Shown here piece after piece: positions 29,416 through 38,058 of a DNA stretch of 64,000 nucleotides. The notes beneath the pieces were generated by a model. That model saw nothing but the letters and a program-made list of their open reading frames with translations, did not search any database and had not been told where the DNA came from. A program made the translations under genes and the position numbers. Origin of the DNA: Campylobacterales bacterium (GTDB lineage Bacteria; Campylobacterota; Campylobacteria; Campylobacterales; QNZT01). The stretch is from contig JALVVR010000066.1 of NCBI GenBank assembly GCA_027023305.1, positions 1 through 64,000 on the forward strand, given 5' to 3'. How positions within the stretch are numbered: the first letter of the stretch is position 1; every line of letters starts with the position of its first letter.

Positions 29416-29838
29416 TTATATATTTTTTATTTTTGCTTCAACAGCACTTTTATATTGAGCAAGATTTGAATTAAGCTCTTTTGTAAGAACCTCTTTCTTC
29501 TCTTCTAATGATTTCATAAAATCACCCATCTCAGCTTCTAAAGCCTCTTTTTTAGCATTAAACTCTTTTGCCAATTCATCTTTAATCTTACTAATCATAG
29601 ATGATTTTATTTCTGCAGCTTCTTGTTTAGCCTCAGAAATATTAGCCATAGCTTTTGACTCTAAATCCTCTATCTCACTATCATTTGACTCTACACTTGA
29701 CAAATCATCTGCTATACTTTTATCTCTTTTTTGCATAAAATCCATCAATGGTTTATACATCATAGTATTAAGAAGATATATCATACTCAAAAATAGAACT
29801 ATCATGAAAGTGACCAGTACACCACTAATATCTAACAT
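29416..29838 (-). CDS. atpF': ATP synthase b' subunit
   Basis: A 140-residue second b-type stalk subunit. One membrane helix (VLVTFMIVLFLSMIYLLNTMMY, about 6-27) is followed by FMQKRDKSIADDLSSVESND and a Glu/Lys/Ala-rich helix to the end. The start chosen is ATG 29836-29838, with GGGAG five bases upstream; the open frame extends 14 codons further, over the presumed promoter. It is the first ATP synthase gene here. The a and c subunit genes are not in the window. Confidence 0.92.
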   Translation of the reverse strand: MLDISGVLVTFMIVLFLSMIYLLNTMMYKPLMDFMQKRDKSIADDLSSVESNDSEIEDLESKAMANISEAKQEAAEIKSSMISKIKDELAKEFNAKKEALEAEMGDFMKSLEEKKEVLTKELNSNLAQYKSAVEAKIKNI

Positions 29839-29866
29839 CTTACTCCCTTCACCTTTTTTAAATTGT

Positions 29867-29878
29867 CGCGATTTTATC
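29867..29878 (-). promoter_or_regulatory. Putative atpF' promoter, TAAAATCGCG type
   Basis: On the minus strand GATAAAATCGCG: a TAAAAT -10-like hexamer (29871-29876) followed by a GC-rich CGCG, 32 bp before the atpF' ATG, just after the parB stop. The same box precedes rpsF, rpmA and obgE. Confidence 0.5.
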
Positions 29879-29885
29879 AAAAACT

Positions 29886-30746
29886 TTATAAAATCTTATT
29901 TAATCTCTCTAAAAAGCTATCTATTTTATCATTTGAGTCAAATTCTAATGTCAATTTATTATTTTTACTCTTTGCTTTTATGTTAAGTTTTTTAAACATA
30001 TCTACTAAACTAGATAACTCTAAACTATTTTCATTCTTCTTACTAGCAACTTTTTCACTACTTTCATAGTTACTTTTTAACTCTCTTACAAGTTCTTCAC
30101 TCTCTCTAACACTTAGTTTTTGTCCAACAATAGTATCAGCCAACTTTTTTTCACTTTTTTCATCTAGTCCAACCAATACCTTAGCATGACCTTGAGTTAT
30201 CTTACCCTCACTTACTAACTCTTGTGTATATTCACTAAGAGTTAAAAGTCTCAAAGTATTAGCAATATGCGATCTACTTTTACAGATTATTGAACTAAGC
30301 TCCTCTTGTGTGATTTGATAATCATTGATTAACTCTCTATAAGAAATACCAAGCTCAATAGGACTTAGTTCCTCTCTTTGGATATTTTCTATTAGTGCCA
30401 ACTCTCTTAAGTTTTGAGACTCTAAGTCAGCAACTATTGCATCTATACTCTCTAACCCTGCCAACTTAGAAGCACGAAACCTTCTTTCACCTGCTATTAT
30501 CATGAAGCCACTGTCTTTTTGGATAACAACTATGGGCTGTAAAAGTCCATGTTTTTTTATAGAATCACTTAAGCTCTGCAAAGCTTCACTATCAAATCGT
30601 TTTCTTGGTTGATATATGTTTGGTATTATTTGTGAAAGTTTTATCTTTTTTATAAGTGAACTATCACTCTCTACATCACTTTTATATGCCTCTTCAACAT
30701 CTTCTAAGATAGCACTAAGTCCTCTACCTAATCTACTTTTTGCCAT
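29886..30746 (-). CDS. parB: Chromosome partitioning protein ParB
   Basis: A 286-residue CTP-dependent DNA clamp loaded at parS. The N-terminal KSRLGRGLSAILED ParA-interacting stretch is typical. The ParB/Srx CTPase domain has PNIYQPRKRFD, IVVIQKDSGFMIIAGERRFRASKLAG and ENIQREELSPIE. The helix-turn-helix is ITQEELSSIICKSRSHIANTLRLL. A C-terminal dimer domain (KLTLEFDSNDKIDSFLERL) completes it. It lies 10 bp after parA. I noticed no obvious parS palindrome nearby, but I could not scan exhaustively. Confidence 0.96.
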   Translation of the reverse strand: MAKSRLGRGLSAILEDVEEAYKSDVESDSSLIKKIKLSQIIPNIYQPRKRFDSEALQSLSDSIKKHGLLQPIVVIQKDSGFMIIAGERRFRASKLAGLESIDAIVADLESQNLRELALIENIQREELSPIELGISYRELINDYQITQEELSSIICKSRSHIANTLRLLTLSEYTQELVSEGKITQGHAKVLVGLDEKSEKKLADTIVGQKLSVRESEELVRELKSNYESSEKVASKKNENSLELSSLVDMFKKLNIKAKSKNNKLTLEFDSNDKIDSFLERLNKIL

Positions 30747-30756
30747 TTCAACACTC

Positions 30757-31542
30757 CTAACTTGCTAAGATTGATTGAGCTAAATTTTGATATGCCCTTG
30801 AGCCTTGAGACTTTATATCATACTCTATTATAGGTTTTCCAAAACTAGGAGATTCTGCAAGTTTTACATTTCTTGGAATCACTATGTACGAAGATGTTTT
30901 ATTTTCAACAAATAGTTTACTTTTAAAGTGCTGTTTTAAATCTGAAAAAACTTGTTTTGATAGGTTATTTTGAGAGGTATACATAGTTGGTAAAAATCCC
31001 TTAATAGTAAGTCTAGGATTTATAGTTTTTTTGATAAGTTTTACAGTATTTAAAAGTTGTGCCAACCCTTCAAGTGCATAAAACTCACATTGGATCGGTA
31101 TAATAACACTATCAGATGCACTAAGAGCATTTACTGTTATTGGACCAAGTGCTGGAGGGGTATCTATGATAACATAGTCATATTCACTAACAACCTCTGC
31201 TAGTTTGTTTTTTAAGATCATCTCTTTACCCTTGACATCTTTATCATAAAACTCTTTTTCTATACCAACAAGCCCGATATTAGAAGGTACTAAGTCTAGA
31301 TTTTCCATAGAGGTTTTTAGTCTAACATCACTAACGTCTTTGATATCTAATAAAACATGATATATGTTATATTCATAATCACTTCTACTAAACCCAAATC
31401 CACTTGTTGCATTTGCTTGTGGATCTATGTCTACTAAAAGAACTTTTTTTTCACTAGCAGCTAAAGATGCTGCAAGATTTACAGCAGTAGTCGTTTTACC
31501 AACCCCACCCTTTTGATTTGCTATAGATATAACTTCACTCAT
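30757..31542 (-). CDS. parA: Chromosome partitioning ATPase ParA/Soj
   Basis: A 261-residue deviant-Walker ATPase that drives segregation of ParB-parS. It has NQKGGVGKTTTAVNLA (deviant Walker A with the signature Lys), DIDPQANATSGFG and VIIDTPPALGPITVNAL. It has no N-terminal HTH, so it is the small chromosomal Soj type. Its start overlaps the birA stop by 4 bp. The placement next to the ATP synthase genes rather than gidAB follows the Campylobacterota pattern. Confidence 0.96.
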   Translation of the reverse strand: MSEVISIANQKGGVGKTTTAVNLAASLAASEKKVLLVDIDPQANATSGFGFSRSDYEYNIYHVLLDIKDVSDVRLKTSMENLDLVPSNIGLVGIEKEFYDKDVKGKEMILKNKLAEVVSEYDYVIIDTPPALGPITVNALSASDSVIIPIQCEFYALEGLAQLLNTVKLIKKTINPRLTIKGFLPTMYTSQNNLSKQVFSDLKQHFKSKLFVENKTSSYIVIPRNVKLAESPSFGKPIIEYDIKSQGSRAYQNLAQSILAS

Positions 31543-32174
31543 CTTGTACTATACACCTTTTTATTTTCTATTTTTATTGAGCCATCTTTTAGTAGGGAGG
31601 CTTTTTCTAAACTTTTCTTTTCATTTTCTACTCTTACAGAAAACTCTCTAGATTTTTCAAATTCTACCTTATATTTTTTAAAAATACCCTTCCAACTTTT
31701 TTTAGATTTTAGATTTAATATAAAGAGTTTAATCAATTCATTTTTTTCAATATTTATATCTAATACTTCAAAATCAGAGGGTGCTTTTTTTATATTTAAT
31801 CCAAAAGAACAAACAATATTTTTTCCTACTATTGTAGATAAAACTCCACCTATTTTTTTATCATTTATATAAAAATCATTTGGCCACTTTAACCAAACTT
31901 TTGATCCTTTTTCTTCTAAGACCTCTTTTAAAAGATAAGCAAAATAGATAGAAAGACTTTGTAACTCCAAATCACTAGCCAAATCATCTTTTAAAATAGA
32001 AAAGGAAATAAAAAGATTTTCCTCTAAACTTATCCATTTATTTTCGTGTGTTCCTACTCCATCTTCTTGATTTTTTGCTACTATCATGACAGGAGATTTA
32101 AACTCTCCACTCTTTAGTTTCTTTAATAAAAACTTATGAGTAGAATTTAGTTTTTCAAAATAAACTATCTCCAA
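31539..32174 (-). CDS. birA: Biotin--protein ligase (BirA, no HTH)
   Basis: A 211-residue monofunctional biotin ligase that biotinylates acyl-carrier subunits such as AccB. Signatures: the N-terminal EKLNSTHKFL, VAKNQEDGVGTHENKW (the biotinyl-AMP loop equivalent of GRGRxGRxW) and LKWPNDFYINDKKIGGVL. There is no N-terminal winged-helix domain, so it should not act as a repressor. The start chosen is TTG 32172-32174 (protein MEIVYFEKL), preceded by AAAAGG. It overlaps the 3' end of fmt by 20 bp. A GTG 30 bases upstream is in frame. Confidence 0.88.
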   Translation of the reverse strand: MEIVYFEKLNSTHKFLLKKLKSGEFKSPVMIVAKNQEDGVGTHENKWISLEENLFISFSILKDDLASDLELQSLSIYFAYLLKEVLEEKGSKVWLKWPNDFYINDKKIGGVLSTIVGKNIVCSFGLNIKKAPSDFEVLDINIEKNELIKLFILNLKSKKSWKGIFKKYKVEFEKSREFSVRVENEKKSLEKASLLKDGSIKIENKKVYSTR

Positions 32175-33069
32175 CGATAAGCCTTTTTCCTCTAATATAA
32201 TCAATCACATTCATTTGTTTTTTTGAGTTAGGTTGAACACTCTTTATCACTAACTCTCCACTCTCACATCCAACTACTATGTAATCCTTTTCAATAGATA
32301 AAATTTTGCCTTTTTTATGCTTATTTTTTTCATCATGTAACTCTATCTCTTTTAATTTTAACCCACTTGATAGATAAATCCCCGGCCAATAAATATATGC
32401 TAAATACTTTTGATAAAGCTCATTTGCACATATAAAGTCAATTTCTCCATCACTCTTTGCTATCTTTTTAGAGTAACTTTTTTTTAAATTATTTTGTTTT
32501 ACAGGTTTTATACTCTTAAAATTATTTAAAACATTTATCGTTAAATTAGAAGCTGCATCTGCCAACTGATAAAAAACAGTAGGGGCATCTTTACCTTTTA
32601 TATCAAGATAACTAATACCCAAAACATCTCCAGTGTCTAATCCCTCTTCCATTAGCATCGCTGTAACACCACTAAATCTATCTCCATTTTTAATAGCATC
32701 TTGTATAGGACTTGCACCTCTATATTTTGGAAGTATTGATGCATGAAGATTTATACAAACTGCTATATCTAAAACTCTTTTAGGAAGTATCTGTCCATAG
32801 GCAGCAACAACTATAAAATCAGGTTTAAGAGCTTTTATACTCTCTACTACACCCTCTTCTTTTAAACTTTTTGGCTGATATATATCTATATCCAAGCCCT
32901 CATCCAAAACATACTTTTTGATATGAGGAGGTGTTAAAACTTGTTTTCTTCCAACCTTCTTATCCTCTTGGGTAAAAAGCCCTACTACTTCACAATCTCT
33001 ACTCTCTACAAGAGCTTTAAAAATAGTAGTTGCATAATCAGGAGTTCCCATAAATACTACTCTTTGCAA
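32155..33069 (-). CDS. fmt: Methionyl-tRNA formyltransferase
   Basis: A 304-residue enzyme formylating initiator Met-tRNA with 10-formyl-tetrahydrofolate. The N-terminal Rossmann-type domain begins [14 protein letters not shown]. The catalytic signature NLHASILPKYRGASPIQDAI holds the Asn/His of the family. The downstream SGVTAMLMEEGLDTGDVL motif supplies the Asp. The C-terminal OB-like tRNA-binding domain has KSDGEIDF and YWPGIYL. It overlaps proB by 13 bp and birA by 20 bp, indicating tight coupling. Confidence 0.96.
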   Translation of the reverse strand: MQRVVFMGTPDYATTIFKALVESRDCEVVGLFTQEDKKVGRKQVLTPPHIKKYVLDEGLDIDIYQPKSLKEEGVVESIKALKPDFIVVAAYGQILPKRVLDIAVCINLHASILPKYRGASPIQDAIKNGDRFSGVTAMLMEEGLDTGDVLGISYLDIKGKDAPTVFYQLADAASNLTINVLNNFKSIKPVKQNNLKKSYSKKIAKSDGEIDFICANELYQKYLAYIYWPGIYLSSGLKLKEIELHDEKNKHKKGKILSIEKDYIVVGCESGELVIKSVQPNSKKQMNVIDYIRGKRLIVGDSLF

Positions 33070-33815
33070 AATACCGTTCCCCCTTTGTGAATATCATCTA
33101 AAAGAAAACTTTTTGCATCACTCAAATCAAATCCAGATGCCATAAACATTTTTTTATCTCTTTTTATTAAAAAATCTGCTGCTTTAAGCTTTGTAACAAT
33201 CCCACCAGTTGCAAAGCTAAGATTTGGATTTAGACTCATCTCTAACTCCTCTTTGGATATAGAGGAAACAACCTTTCTTACCTTAGCTTCACTACTACTT
33301 CTTGGATCTTTGTCATAATAAGCATCTATATCAGAAAGAATAACTAAAATATCTGCATCAAAATAATAAGCAGCATGAGCTGAGAGTTGATCATTATCAC
33401 CAAAAAGAAGCTCTTTTATCGCTGTCGTATCATTTTCATTTATGATAGGAAGTACACCATTTTTTAAAAGTGTTTCTATTGCCATCTTAGCATAATCTGT
33501 ACTCTTTCGTGAGTCAAAATTATCAGCAGTTATCAAAAGTTGAGCCACTTTTATACCATACTTTTTCATCTCTTTTCTATAAATACTCATCAAATATGGT
33601 TGCCCAACTGCTGACATAGCCTGTTTATTTTCTATTTTTAATCTGTCAAGATTTAAAAGTAAACTACCTGCACTAACTGCACCCGAACTGACAAGTATAA
33701 CTTCATGAAACTCTTTAAGAGAACTTAAAAACTTACATAAGTTTTCTATCCTCTCAAAACTAAGTCCATCCTCTTCTCCAAGAACATGACTACCAACTTT
33801 AACAACTACTCTCAT
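33057..33815 (-). CDS. proB: Glutamate 5-kinase, short form
   Basis: A 252-residue kinase making gamma-glutamyl phosphate, the first step of proline synthesis. The amino-acid-kinase fold shows [10 protein letters not shown] at the N-terminus, [19 protein letters not shown] and [12 protein letters not shown], plus [12 protein letters not shown]-like [15 protein letters not shown]. It lacks the C-terminal PUA domain of E. coli ProB (367 aa), as in other Campylobacterota. The start chosen is ATG 33813-33815; a GTG nine bases earlier is also possible. It overlaps obgE by 17 bp. Confidence 0.93.
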   Translation of the reverse strand: MRVVVKVGSHVLGEEDGLSFERIENLCKFLSSLKEFHEVILVSSGAVSAGSLLLNLDRLKIENKQAMSAVGQPYLMSIYRKEMKKYGIKVAQLLITADNFDSRKSTDYAKMAIETLLKNGVLPIINENDTTAIKELLFGDNDQLSAHAAYYFDADILVILSDIDAYYDKDPRSSSEAKVRKVVSSISKEELEMSLNPNLSFATGGIVTKLKAADFLIKRDKKMFMASGFDLSDAKSFLLDDIHKGGTVFCKE

Positions 33816-34920
33816 CACTCTCACTCTTTTTTAAAATATTAGTTGACTCAAAGATAGCATACTTCAAAGGTTCTATATTTATCCTACTTATTGATGAAAT
33901 AGGAGCTACAAAATATGGTTTAGATTTATCAAATTCACCCTTCTCGTCTATATCTTGATAAAACCCTTTATATGAGCTATCAAACTTATATTTTTTATCA
34001 TCATTTGTTTTATACTCTAAAAAGTTTATAAATTCTTCTATTTTTTCATTTGCCTCATCCTTATCCAAGGTATCTACTCTAGTCAAAGCAACTGCATAAC
34101 CTCTTTTAGATAACTTTTTAGAAAAGTTTTCTACCTCTTCTTTCAAAATCTCATACTGTTCACTTAAAGTTCTATAATTTGCAATATCTAGCATAAAAAG
34201 TAAAAATCCGGTTCTTTCAATATGTCTTAAAAAATCTAATCCAAGCCCTTTACCTTCACTCGCCCCACCAATAATACCTGGAATATCCGCCATGACAAAT
34301 GAGTTATAATCATCTACTTTGACAACTCCTAGTTTTGGAGTTATAGTTGTAAACTCATAGTTTGCTACCTCAGGTGTTGCATTTGAAACTATGGATATAA
34401 GAGTTGATTTTCCAACATTTGGAAATCCAACAAGCCCTACATCTGCTATCAGTTTAAGCTCTAATCTTATATCTTTGCTCTCTCCAGGAAGTCCAGGCTG
34501 TGCATAAGTTGGCCTTTGATTCGTTGAACTTCTAAAGTGCCAGTTTCCAAGCCCTCCTTTTCCACCCTCTAAAAACTTAACAACCTCTCCATCTTCTAAC
34601 AAATCAAGTAAAATTTCTCCACTCTCTTCATCAATTACTTGAGTTCCAGGAGGTACTGTAAGAGTTAGTGATTCCCCTTTTTTACCATACTTTTTTCTAC
34701 CCTCACCACCTCTTCCATTTTTGGCTTTCATCTGATTTTTACCACGATAGTTTGAAAGAGTATGAGAATTTTTATCTACTTTAAAAAAAACATCTCCACC
34801 TCGTCCTCCATCACCACCATCAGGACCACCTTTTATAACAAACTTCTCAGTTCTAAATGAAACAGCACCTGCCCCACCTTTTCCTGAACTTAGAGTTAAC
34901 TTCACATTATCTATAAACAT
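33799..34920 (-). CDS. obgE: Obg-family GTPase
   Basis: A 373-residue GTPase involved in late 50S subunit assembly and stress control. The glycine-rich Obg fold occupies residues 1-158 ([31 protein letters not shown]). The G domain follows with [10 protein letters not shown] (G1), DIPGI (G3) and TRVD for G4. The start chosen is ATG 34918-34920 (protein MFIDNVKL), with AAAAGG five bases upstream; the open frame extends 13 codons further. It is first in the minus-strand run and has a TAAAATCG box upstream. Unusually for bacteria, rpmA is not adjacent; it lies at 56.5 kb. Confidence 0.95.
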   Translation of the reverse strand: MFIDNVKLTLSSGKGGAGAVSFRTEKFVIKGGPDGGDGGRGGDVFFKVDKNSHTLSNYRGKNQMKAKNGRGGEGRKKYGKKGESLTLTVPPGTQVIDEESGEILLDLLEDGEVVKFLEGGKGGLGNWHFRSSTNQRPTYAQPGLPGESKDIRLELKLIADVGLVGFPNVGKSTLISIVSNATPEVANYEFTTITPKLGVVKVDDYNSFVMADIPGIIGGASEGKGLGLDFLRHIERTGFLLFMLDIANYRTLSEQYEILKEEVENFSKKLSKRGYAVALTRVDTLDKDEANEKIEEFINFLEYKTNDDKKYKFDSSYKGFYQDIDEKGEFDKSKPYFVAPISSISRINIEPLKYAIFESTNILKKSESDESSC

Positions 34921-34970
34921 ATTAACCTTTTCTACTCGAATTAAATCATATCTTACCATTTTTTGTTTAC

Positions 34971-34979
34971 GATTTTACA
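34971..34979 (-). promoter_or_regulatory. Putative obgE promoter, TAAAATCG type
   Basis: On the minus strand TGTAAAATC with TAAAAT at 34972-34977, followed by CG, about 51 bp before the obgE ATG. It resembles the box at atpF', rpsF and rpmA but has a shorter GC portion. Confidence 0.4.
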
Positions 34980-35041
34980 CTTCTTTGTAAAAATAACATA
35001 TTTCATACTTTAACATAAAACAAATAATCCAAAAAGTAAGA

Positions 35042-35047
35042 TATAAT
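35042..35047 (+). promoter_or_regulatory. Probable -10 box of the PilJ-repeat gene
   Basis: A perfect TATAAT within GATATAATACG, 27 bp before the ATG; an AGGAAG ribosome site lies between. Confidence 0.55.
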
Positions 35048-35074
35048 ACGAACACTAATACTGAAGGAAGTTAC

Positions 35075-36793
35075 ATGAAAAAAAGATTTTTATTATTGTT
35101 TGTTTTTATCTCTTTGTTATCAAGTAATTTATTTGCGATAACATCAAATCAGATGGGAATAATCATAAATTTAGCTGGGAAACAAAGAATGCTCACTCAA
35201 AAAATGTCTAAAGAGGCACTTTTAATAAAAAACAATATAGATACAAAAACTAATATATCTTTACTAAAAAATGATTATGCTCTTTTTGATACGACACTAA
35301 AAGGGCTTCAAAATGGAGATAAAGAGTTAAAACTAGTAAAAGTAAATTCTCAAACGATTCAATCACAACTTAAAAAGGTAGAGCAATTATGGCAACCATT
35401 TTCTACTAAAATCAAAAATGTTATAAATAAAACAGCAACTAATGATGACTACTTATATATAACAAATAATAATATAGAGCTTTTAAAAAACATGCATAAG
35501 GCTGTTTTACTATTTGTAGATGAAAGTAAGAAAGTCTCTAAAATAAAGAGTAATCTAGCACAAGATATAAATATAGCAGGAAGACAAAGAATGCTTACTC
35601 AAAAGTTAGCAAAAGATATGATGCAAATAGTTTCCAACTTAAACTCAGAAAATGCAAAAAAAGATTTGATAGAAACAAAAAAACTTTTTACTGACTCTTT
35701 AAACTCACTTTTAAGTAAAAAAACACTACCTAAAATAAAAGGACAACTTCTAGTAGTAAAAAAACTATGGAGTAAAGTTAACCCTTATTTAAAACCAAAA
35801 TATGCAAAAAAACAAAAAGTATATACTATTACTAAAGTATTAGATAAAACAAAAGTAGAAATGAACAAAGCTGTAAACTTATATCAAAATTCTGCAAAAA
35901 GACAAATACTCGCTAAATCTTTATCAAATTTAGTAAATCAACTCATGATGAGAAAAAATCTTAAAGGACTTATCTTAAATCTTTCAGGAAGACAAAGAAT
36001 GCTTACTCAAAGGATTAGTAAAGATTCACTTTTAATAGCTACTAATATAGATAAAGAGAATGCTCAAAAAGATATACTTTTTGCATCAAATCTATACAAC
36101 AAAACTTTAAATGGTTTTATAAATGGAGATAAAAGCTTAAAATTAGTTCCAACTAAAGACTCAAAAATAAAGTTATTTTTAAAAGAAGTAAAGCAAAACT
36201 GGGATGCTTTCTATAAAAATGTACAAAACTTCGCTAAAACAAGGGATAAAAACTCTTTAAAATATATAATAGCAAATAACGAAAACATGTTAAAACTATC
36301 TAACCAATTAGTACAAATGTATAAACACTCTGCAACAAGCTCAAAAATTTCAAAAGAGATGGCAGAAAAAATAGATCTCTCAGGAAGACAAAGAATGCTC
36401 TCTCAAAAAATACTTAAAGAAAAACTTTTATCACTGTTTAACATTAATAAAACATCAAATGATAAAAAACTTCAAAAAGATATGTATGATTTTGACATAG
36501 TATTACACGATCTCATAAAAGGTTCGAAGCAAAGAAATTGGTCTCCTGAAGCAATAACTCACATTTTAACTCAACTAAAATTAGTAGAGTCAATTTGGCA
36601 AAAGTTTAAACCAATCATAGAAAAAGAAAAACTTTCAAGAGCCGATTTAGCATCCATAAATAAGTTGGATATGAAACTACTATTTGAAATGAACAAAGCT
36701 GTTAAAATGTATGAAGAGGCATTAGATATATATAAAGATAAATTGAACCCTCTGAAAAATAACCCACTCCAAACCAAAAAGATGCTAAAATAA
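35075..36793 (+). CDS. Periplasmic protein of four tandem PilJ-type modules, 3' end altered by IS
   Basis: A 572-residue exported protein: signal peptide 1-21 (ending NLFA), then four repeats of about 134 residues. Each begins with the same motif: LAGKQRMLTQKMSK (about 33), IAGRQRMLTQKLAK (167), LSGRQRMLTQRISK (303), LSGRQRMLSQKILK (436). This (S/A)GRQRMLTQ helix is the hallmark of the PilJ/NarX-like type IV pili methyl-accepting chemotaxis transducer N-terminal domain. Normally that domain is the sensor of a membrane kinase or MCP. Here there is no second membrane helix, kinase, HAMP or MCP output. The last 15 residues (NPLKNNPLQTKKMLK) are encoded by the left end of an IS element inserted just before the original stop. 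The ancestral end would have been ...KDKLKKNNIRFR. Confidence 0.8.
   Translation: MKKRFLLLFVFISLLSSNLFAITSNQMGIIINLAGKQRMLTQKMSKEALLIKNNIDTKTNISLLKNDYALFDTTLKGLQNGDKELKLVKVNSQTIQSQLKKVEQLWQPFSTKIKNVINKTATNDDYLYITNNNIELLKNMHKAVLLFVDESKKVSKIKSNLAQDINIAGRQRMLTQKLAKDMMQIVSNLNSENAKKDLIETKKLFTDSLNSLLSKKTLPKIKGQLLVVKKLWSKVNPYLKPKYAKKQKVYTITKVLDKTKVEMNKAVNLYQNSAKRQILAKSLSNLVNQLMMRKNLKGLILNLSGRQRMLTQRISKDSLLIATNIDKENAQKDILFASNLYNKTLNGFINGDKSLKLVPTKDSKIKLFLKEVKQNWDAFYKNVQNFAKTRDKNSLKYIIANNENMLKLSNQLVQMYKHSATSSKISKEMAEKIDLSGRQRMLSQKILKEKLLSLFNINKTSNDKKLQKDMYDFDIVLHDLIKGSKQRNWSPEAITHILTQLKLVESIWQKFKPIIEKEKLSRADLASINKLDMKLLFEMNKAVKMYEEALDIYKDKLNPLKNNPLQTKKMLK
36741..36744. repeat. Left target-site duplication AATT
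   Basis: AATT directly before the IS left end, repeated at 37963-37966 directly after the right end. The tetramer is its own reverse complement, so it could also belong to the inverted repeat. Confidence 0.5.
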
Positions 36794-36820
36794 AAGAAAA
36801 CAAAAAGAGAGAAAAGAAAG

Positions 36821-36889
36821 ATGGAAACACCAACATTTTTTGATTATGCAATACAGATAAAGGTGGAAAAAGAACAACAAAGTTTCTAG
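36821..36889 (+). CDS. IS5 transposase N-terminal frame (frame-shifted)
   Basis: 22 codons reading METPTFFDYAIQIKVEK then EQQSF and a stop. The FFDYAIQ start is typical of full IS5-type transposases, and the rest of the transposase lies in the -1 frame. The run GGAAAAAG at 36865-36872 would allow a -1 slip giving ...IKVEK-RTTKFLDEMKK. That restores the expected N-terminus. It is either programmed frameshifting or a disabling indel. Confidence 0.6.
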   Translation: METPTFFDYAIQIKVEKEQQSF

Positions 36890-36894
36890 ATGAG

Positions 36895-37812
36895 ATGAAA
36901 AAGCATATACCCTATAAAGAGTTAGAAGAGTTGTTAGTAAAAAAAGGAGCATATAAACCAAAAGTACCAGGTAAAAGAGGAAGAACACCATATCCAAGTA
37001 AAGTGTTGTTAGGAAGTCTATTTTTACAAGCTTGGTATGGACTAAGTGACCCCATGACAGAAGAGATGATACATGATAGACTATCATTTAGAAAGTTTCT
37101 AGATATAAAAGCAGATGATGATATACCAGATGAAACAACAATATGTAACTTTAGAAATGTACTAATGAACAATATGCTATTTGATAAAATATTTGCCATA
37201 ATAAAAGAGACAATGATAAAAAACAAACTTATTCTAAAAGAAAGTACATTAGTAGATGCAACACTTATACACAGTAGTGAACCAACCAAAAAAAGAGATA
37301 GTAAAGGAAAAGTAGTATTAAATAAAGCAGCAGATGAAGATGCAACATATACCTCAAAAAGAGGAAGAAAACATCATGGCTTTAAAATGCATATAGCAAG
37401 TGATACAAATGGGATTATAAAAGAGGTAATAACCACAACAGCAAAAGAGTCAGATATAAAACAACTAGATAACTTAACAGAAGATGAAAAAAGCTTTGTG
37501 TTTACAGATAGTGGATATATGTCAAAAAAAAATAAAAAAGCCTTTAGAGATAAAGGAGTATTTGGTGGTATAATAGAAAGAAGAGTAAGAGGACAAAATA
37601 AACTAAGAACTAAACAACAAGATCACAATAAAAAGTTTTCTAAAGTAAGAGCAGTAGTAGAACTACCATTTGCATTTATAAAAAAACTTATGAACTATAC
37701 CCAAACAAGATTTTTAGGATTAGAGAAAAATGACCAATATCATCTACTCTTAGCCCCTGCCTATAATCTAAAAAGAGTACCAAGTTTACAAAGAAAGTTG
37801 GAAACCTCATGA
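36895..37812 (+). CDS. IS5-family DDE transposase
   Basis: A 305-residue transposase if started at its own ATG; the true product probably includes an upstream -1 frame and about 25 more residues. Signatures: GRTPYPSKVLLGSLFLQAWYGLSDP, DRLSFRKFLDI, then the RNase H-like core with STLVDATLIHS (first Asp), FVFTDSGYMS (second Asp) and a VELPFAFIKK region with the catalytic Glu. These place it in the IS5 group. A His/Lys-rich GRKHHGFKMHIASDTNG segment is also characteristic. No stop or gap interrupts this part, so the element may still be active if frameshifting works. Confidence 0.9.
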   Translation: MKKHIPYKELEELLVKKGAYKPKVPGKRGRTPYPSKVLLGSLFLQAWYGLSDPMTEEMIHDRLSFRKFLDIKADDDIPDETTICNFRNVLMNNMLFDKIFAIIKETMIKNKLILKESTLVDATLIHSSEPTKKRDSKGKVVLNKAADEDATYTSKRGRKHHGFKMHIASDTNGIIKEVITTTAKESDIKQLDNLTEDEKSFVFTDSGYMSKKNKKAFRDKGVFGGIIERRVRGQNKLRTKQQDHNKKFSKVRAVVELPFAFIKKLMNYTQTRFLGLEKNDQYHLLLAPAYNLKRVPSLQRKLETS

Positions 37813-37962
37813 TAACTAGAGAAAAAGTTAGAAAAAAGGTTGTAAAAAGGCTTTGTATTGGCTAAATTAAGGGGTTTTATTGATTGCATTAAGAAAATAT
37901 TAAGTTTATTAGACAGCTAAGTGGAAGAGATTTTTAGGGGGGGGTTGTTTTTCAGAGGGTTC

Positions 37963-37966
37963 AATT
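37963..37966. repeat. Right target-site duplication AATT
   Basis: Matches the tetramer at 36741-36744. Removing the IS and one copy rejoins the interrupted gene in frame for eight codons after Leu. Confidence 0.5.
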
Positions 37967-37986
37967 GAAAAAAAATAACATTAGAT

Positions 37987-38013
37987 TTAGATAGAGGTTT
38001 TAACTCTATCTAA
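37987..38013 (+). terminator. Original terminator of the PilJ-repeat gene, now separated by the IS
   Basis: A 10-bp perfect inverted repeat TTAGATAGAG / CTCTATCTAA with a 7-nt loop, followed by TGATTATTTATT. The reconstructed pre-insertion stop (TAG 37992-37994) falls inside the left arm. Confidence 0.7.
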
Positions 38014-38024
38014 TGATTATTTAT

Positions 38025-38030
38025 TATAAT
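38025..38030 (+). promoter_or_regulatory. Probable -10 box of the degenerate-GGDEF gene
   Basis: TATAAT in an AT-only stretch, 28 bp upstream of the ATG and just after a terminator. Confidence 0.45.
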
Positions 38031-38058
38031 ATATTTAAATAACACTAGAAGGTACTTT

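Larger units (their letters stand above)
36745..37962 (+). mobile_element. IS5-family insertion sequence (about 1.22 kb)
   Basis: Terminal inverted repeats bound the element. The left end reads GAACCCTCTGAAAAAtAACCC; the right end, read inward on the opposite strand, reads the same 15 bases, then c, then AACCC. It holds a short reading frame and the DDE transposase in -1 phase. Length and transposase type fit IS5 (about 1.2 kb, 4-bp duplications). It inserted into the last codons of the PilJ-repeat gene. No second copy is seen in this window. Confidence 0.85.

Noticed and set aside
29886-31542. Plasmid-type partition locus
   Set aside because: ParA and ParB are the chromosomal Soj/Spo0J type and lie inside core genes with no replication initiator.
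35171-36440. PilJ-repeat gene as an MCP or kinase
   Set aside because: No HAMP, signalling hairpin, HisKA or second membrane helix; the protein ends after the fourth module.
36785-37289. Minus-strand ORFs across the IS left half
   Set aside because: Both are antisense to the DDE transposase and lack coding character; IS5-type elements do not need them.
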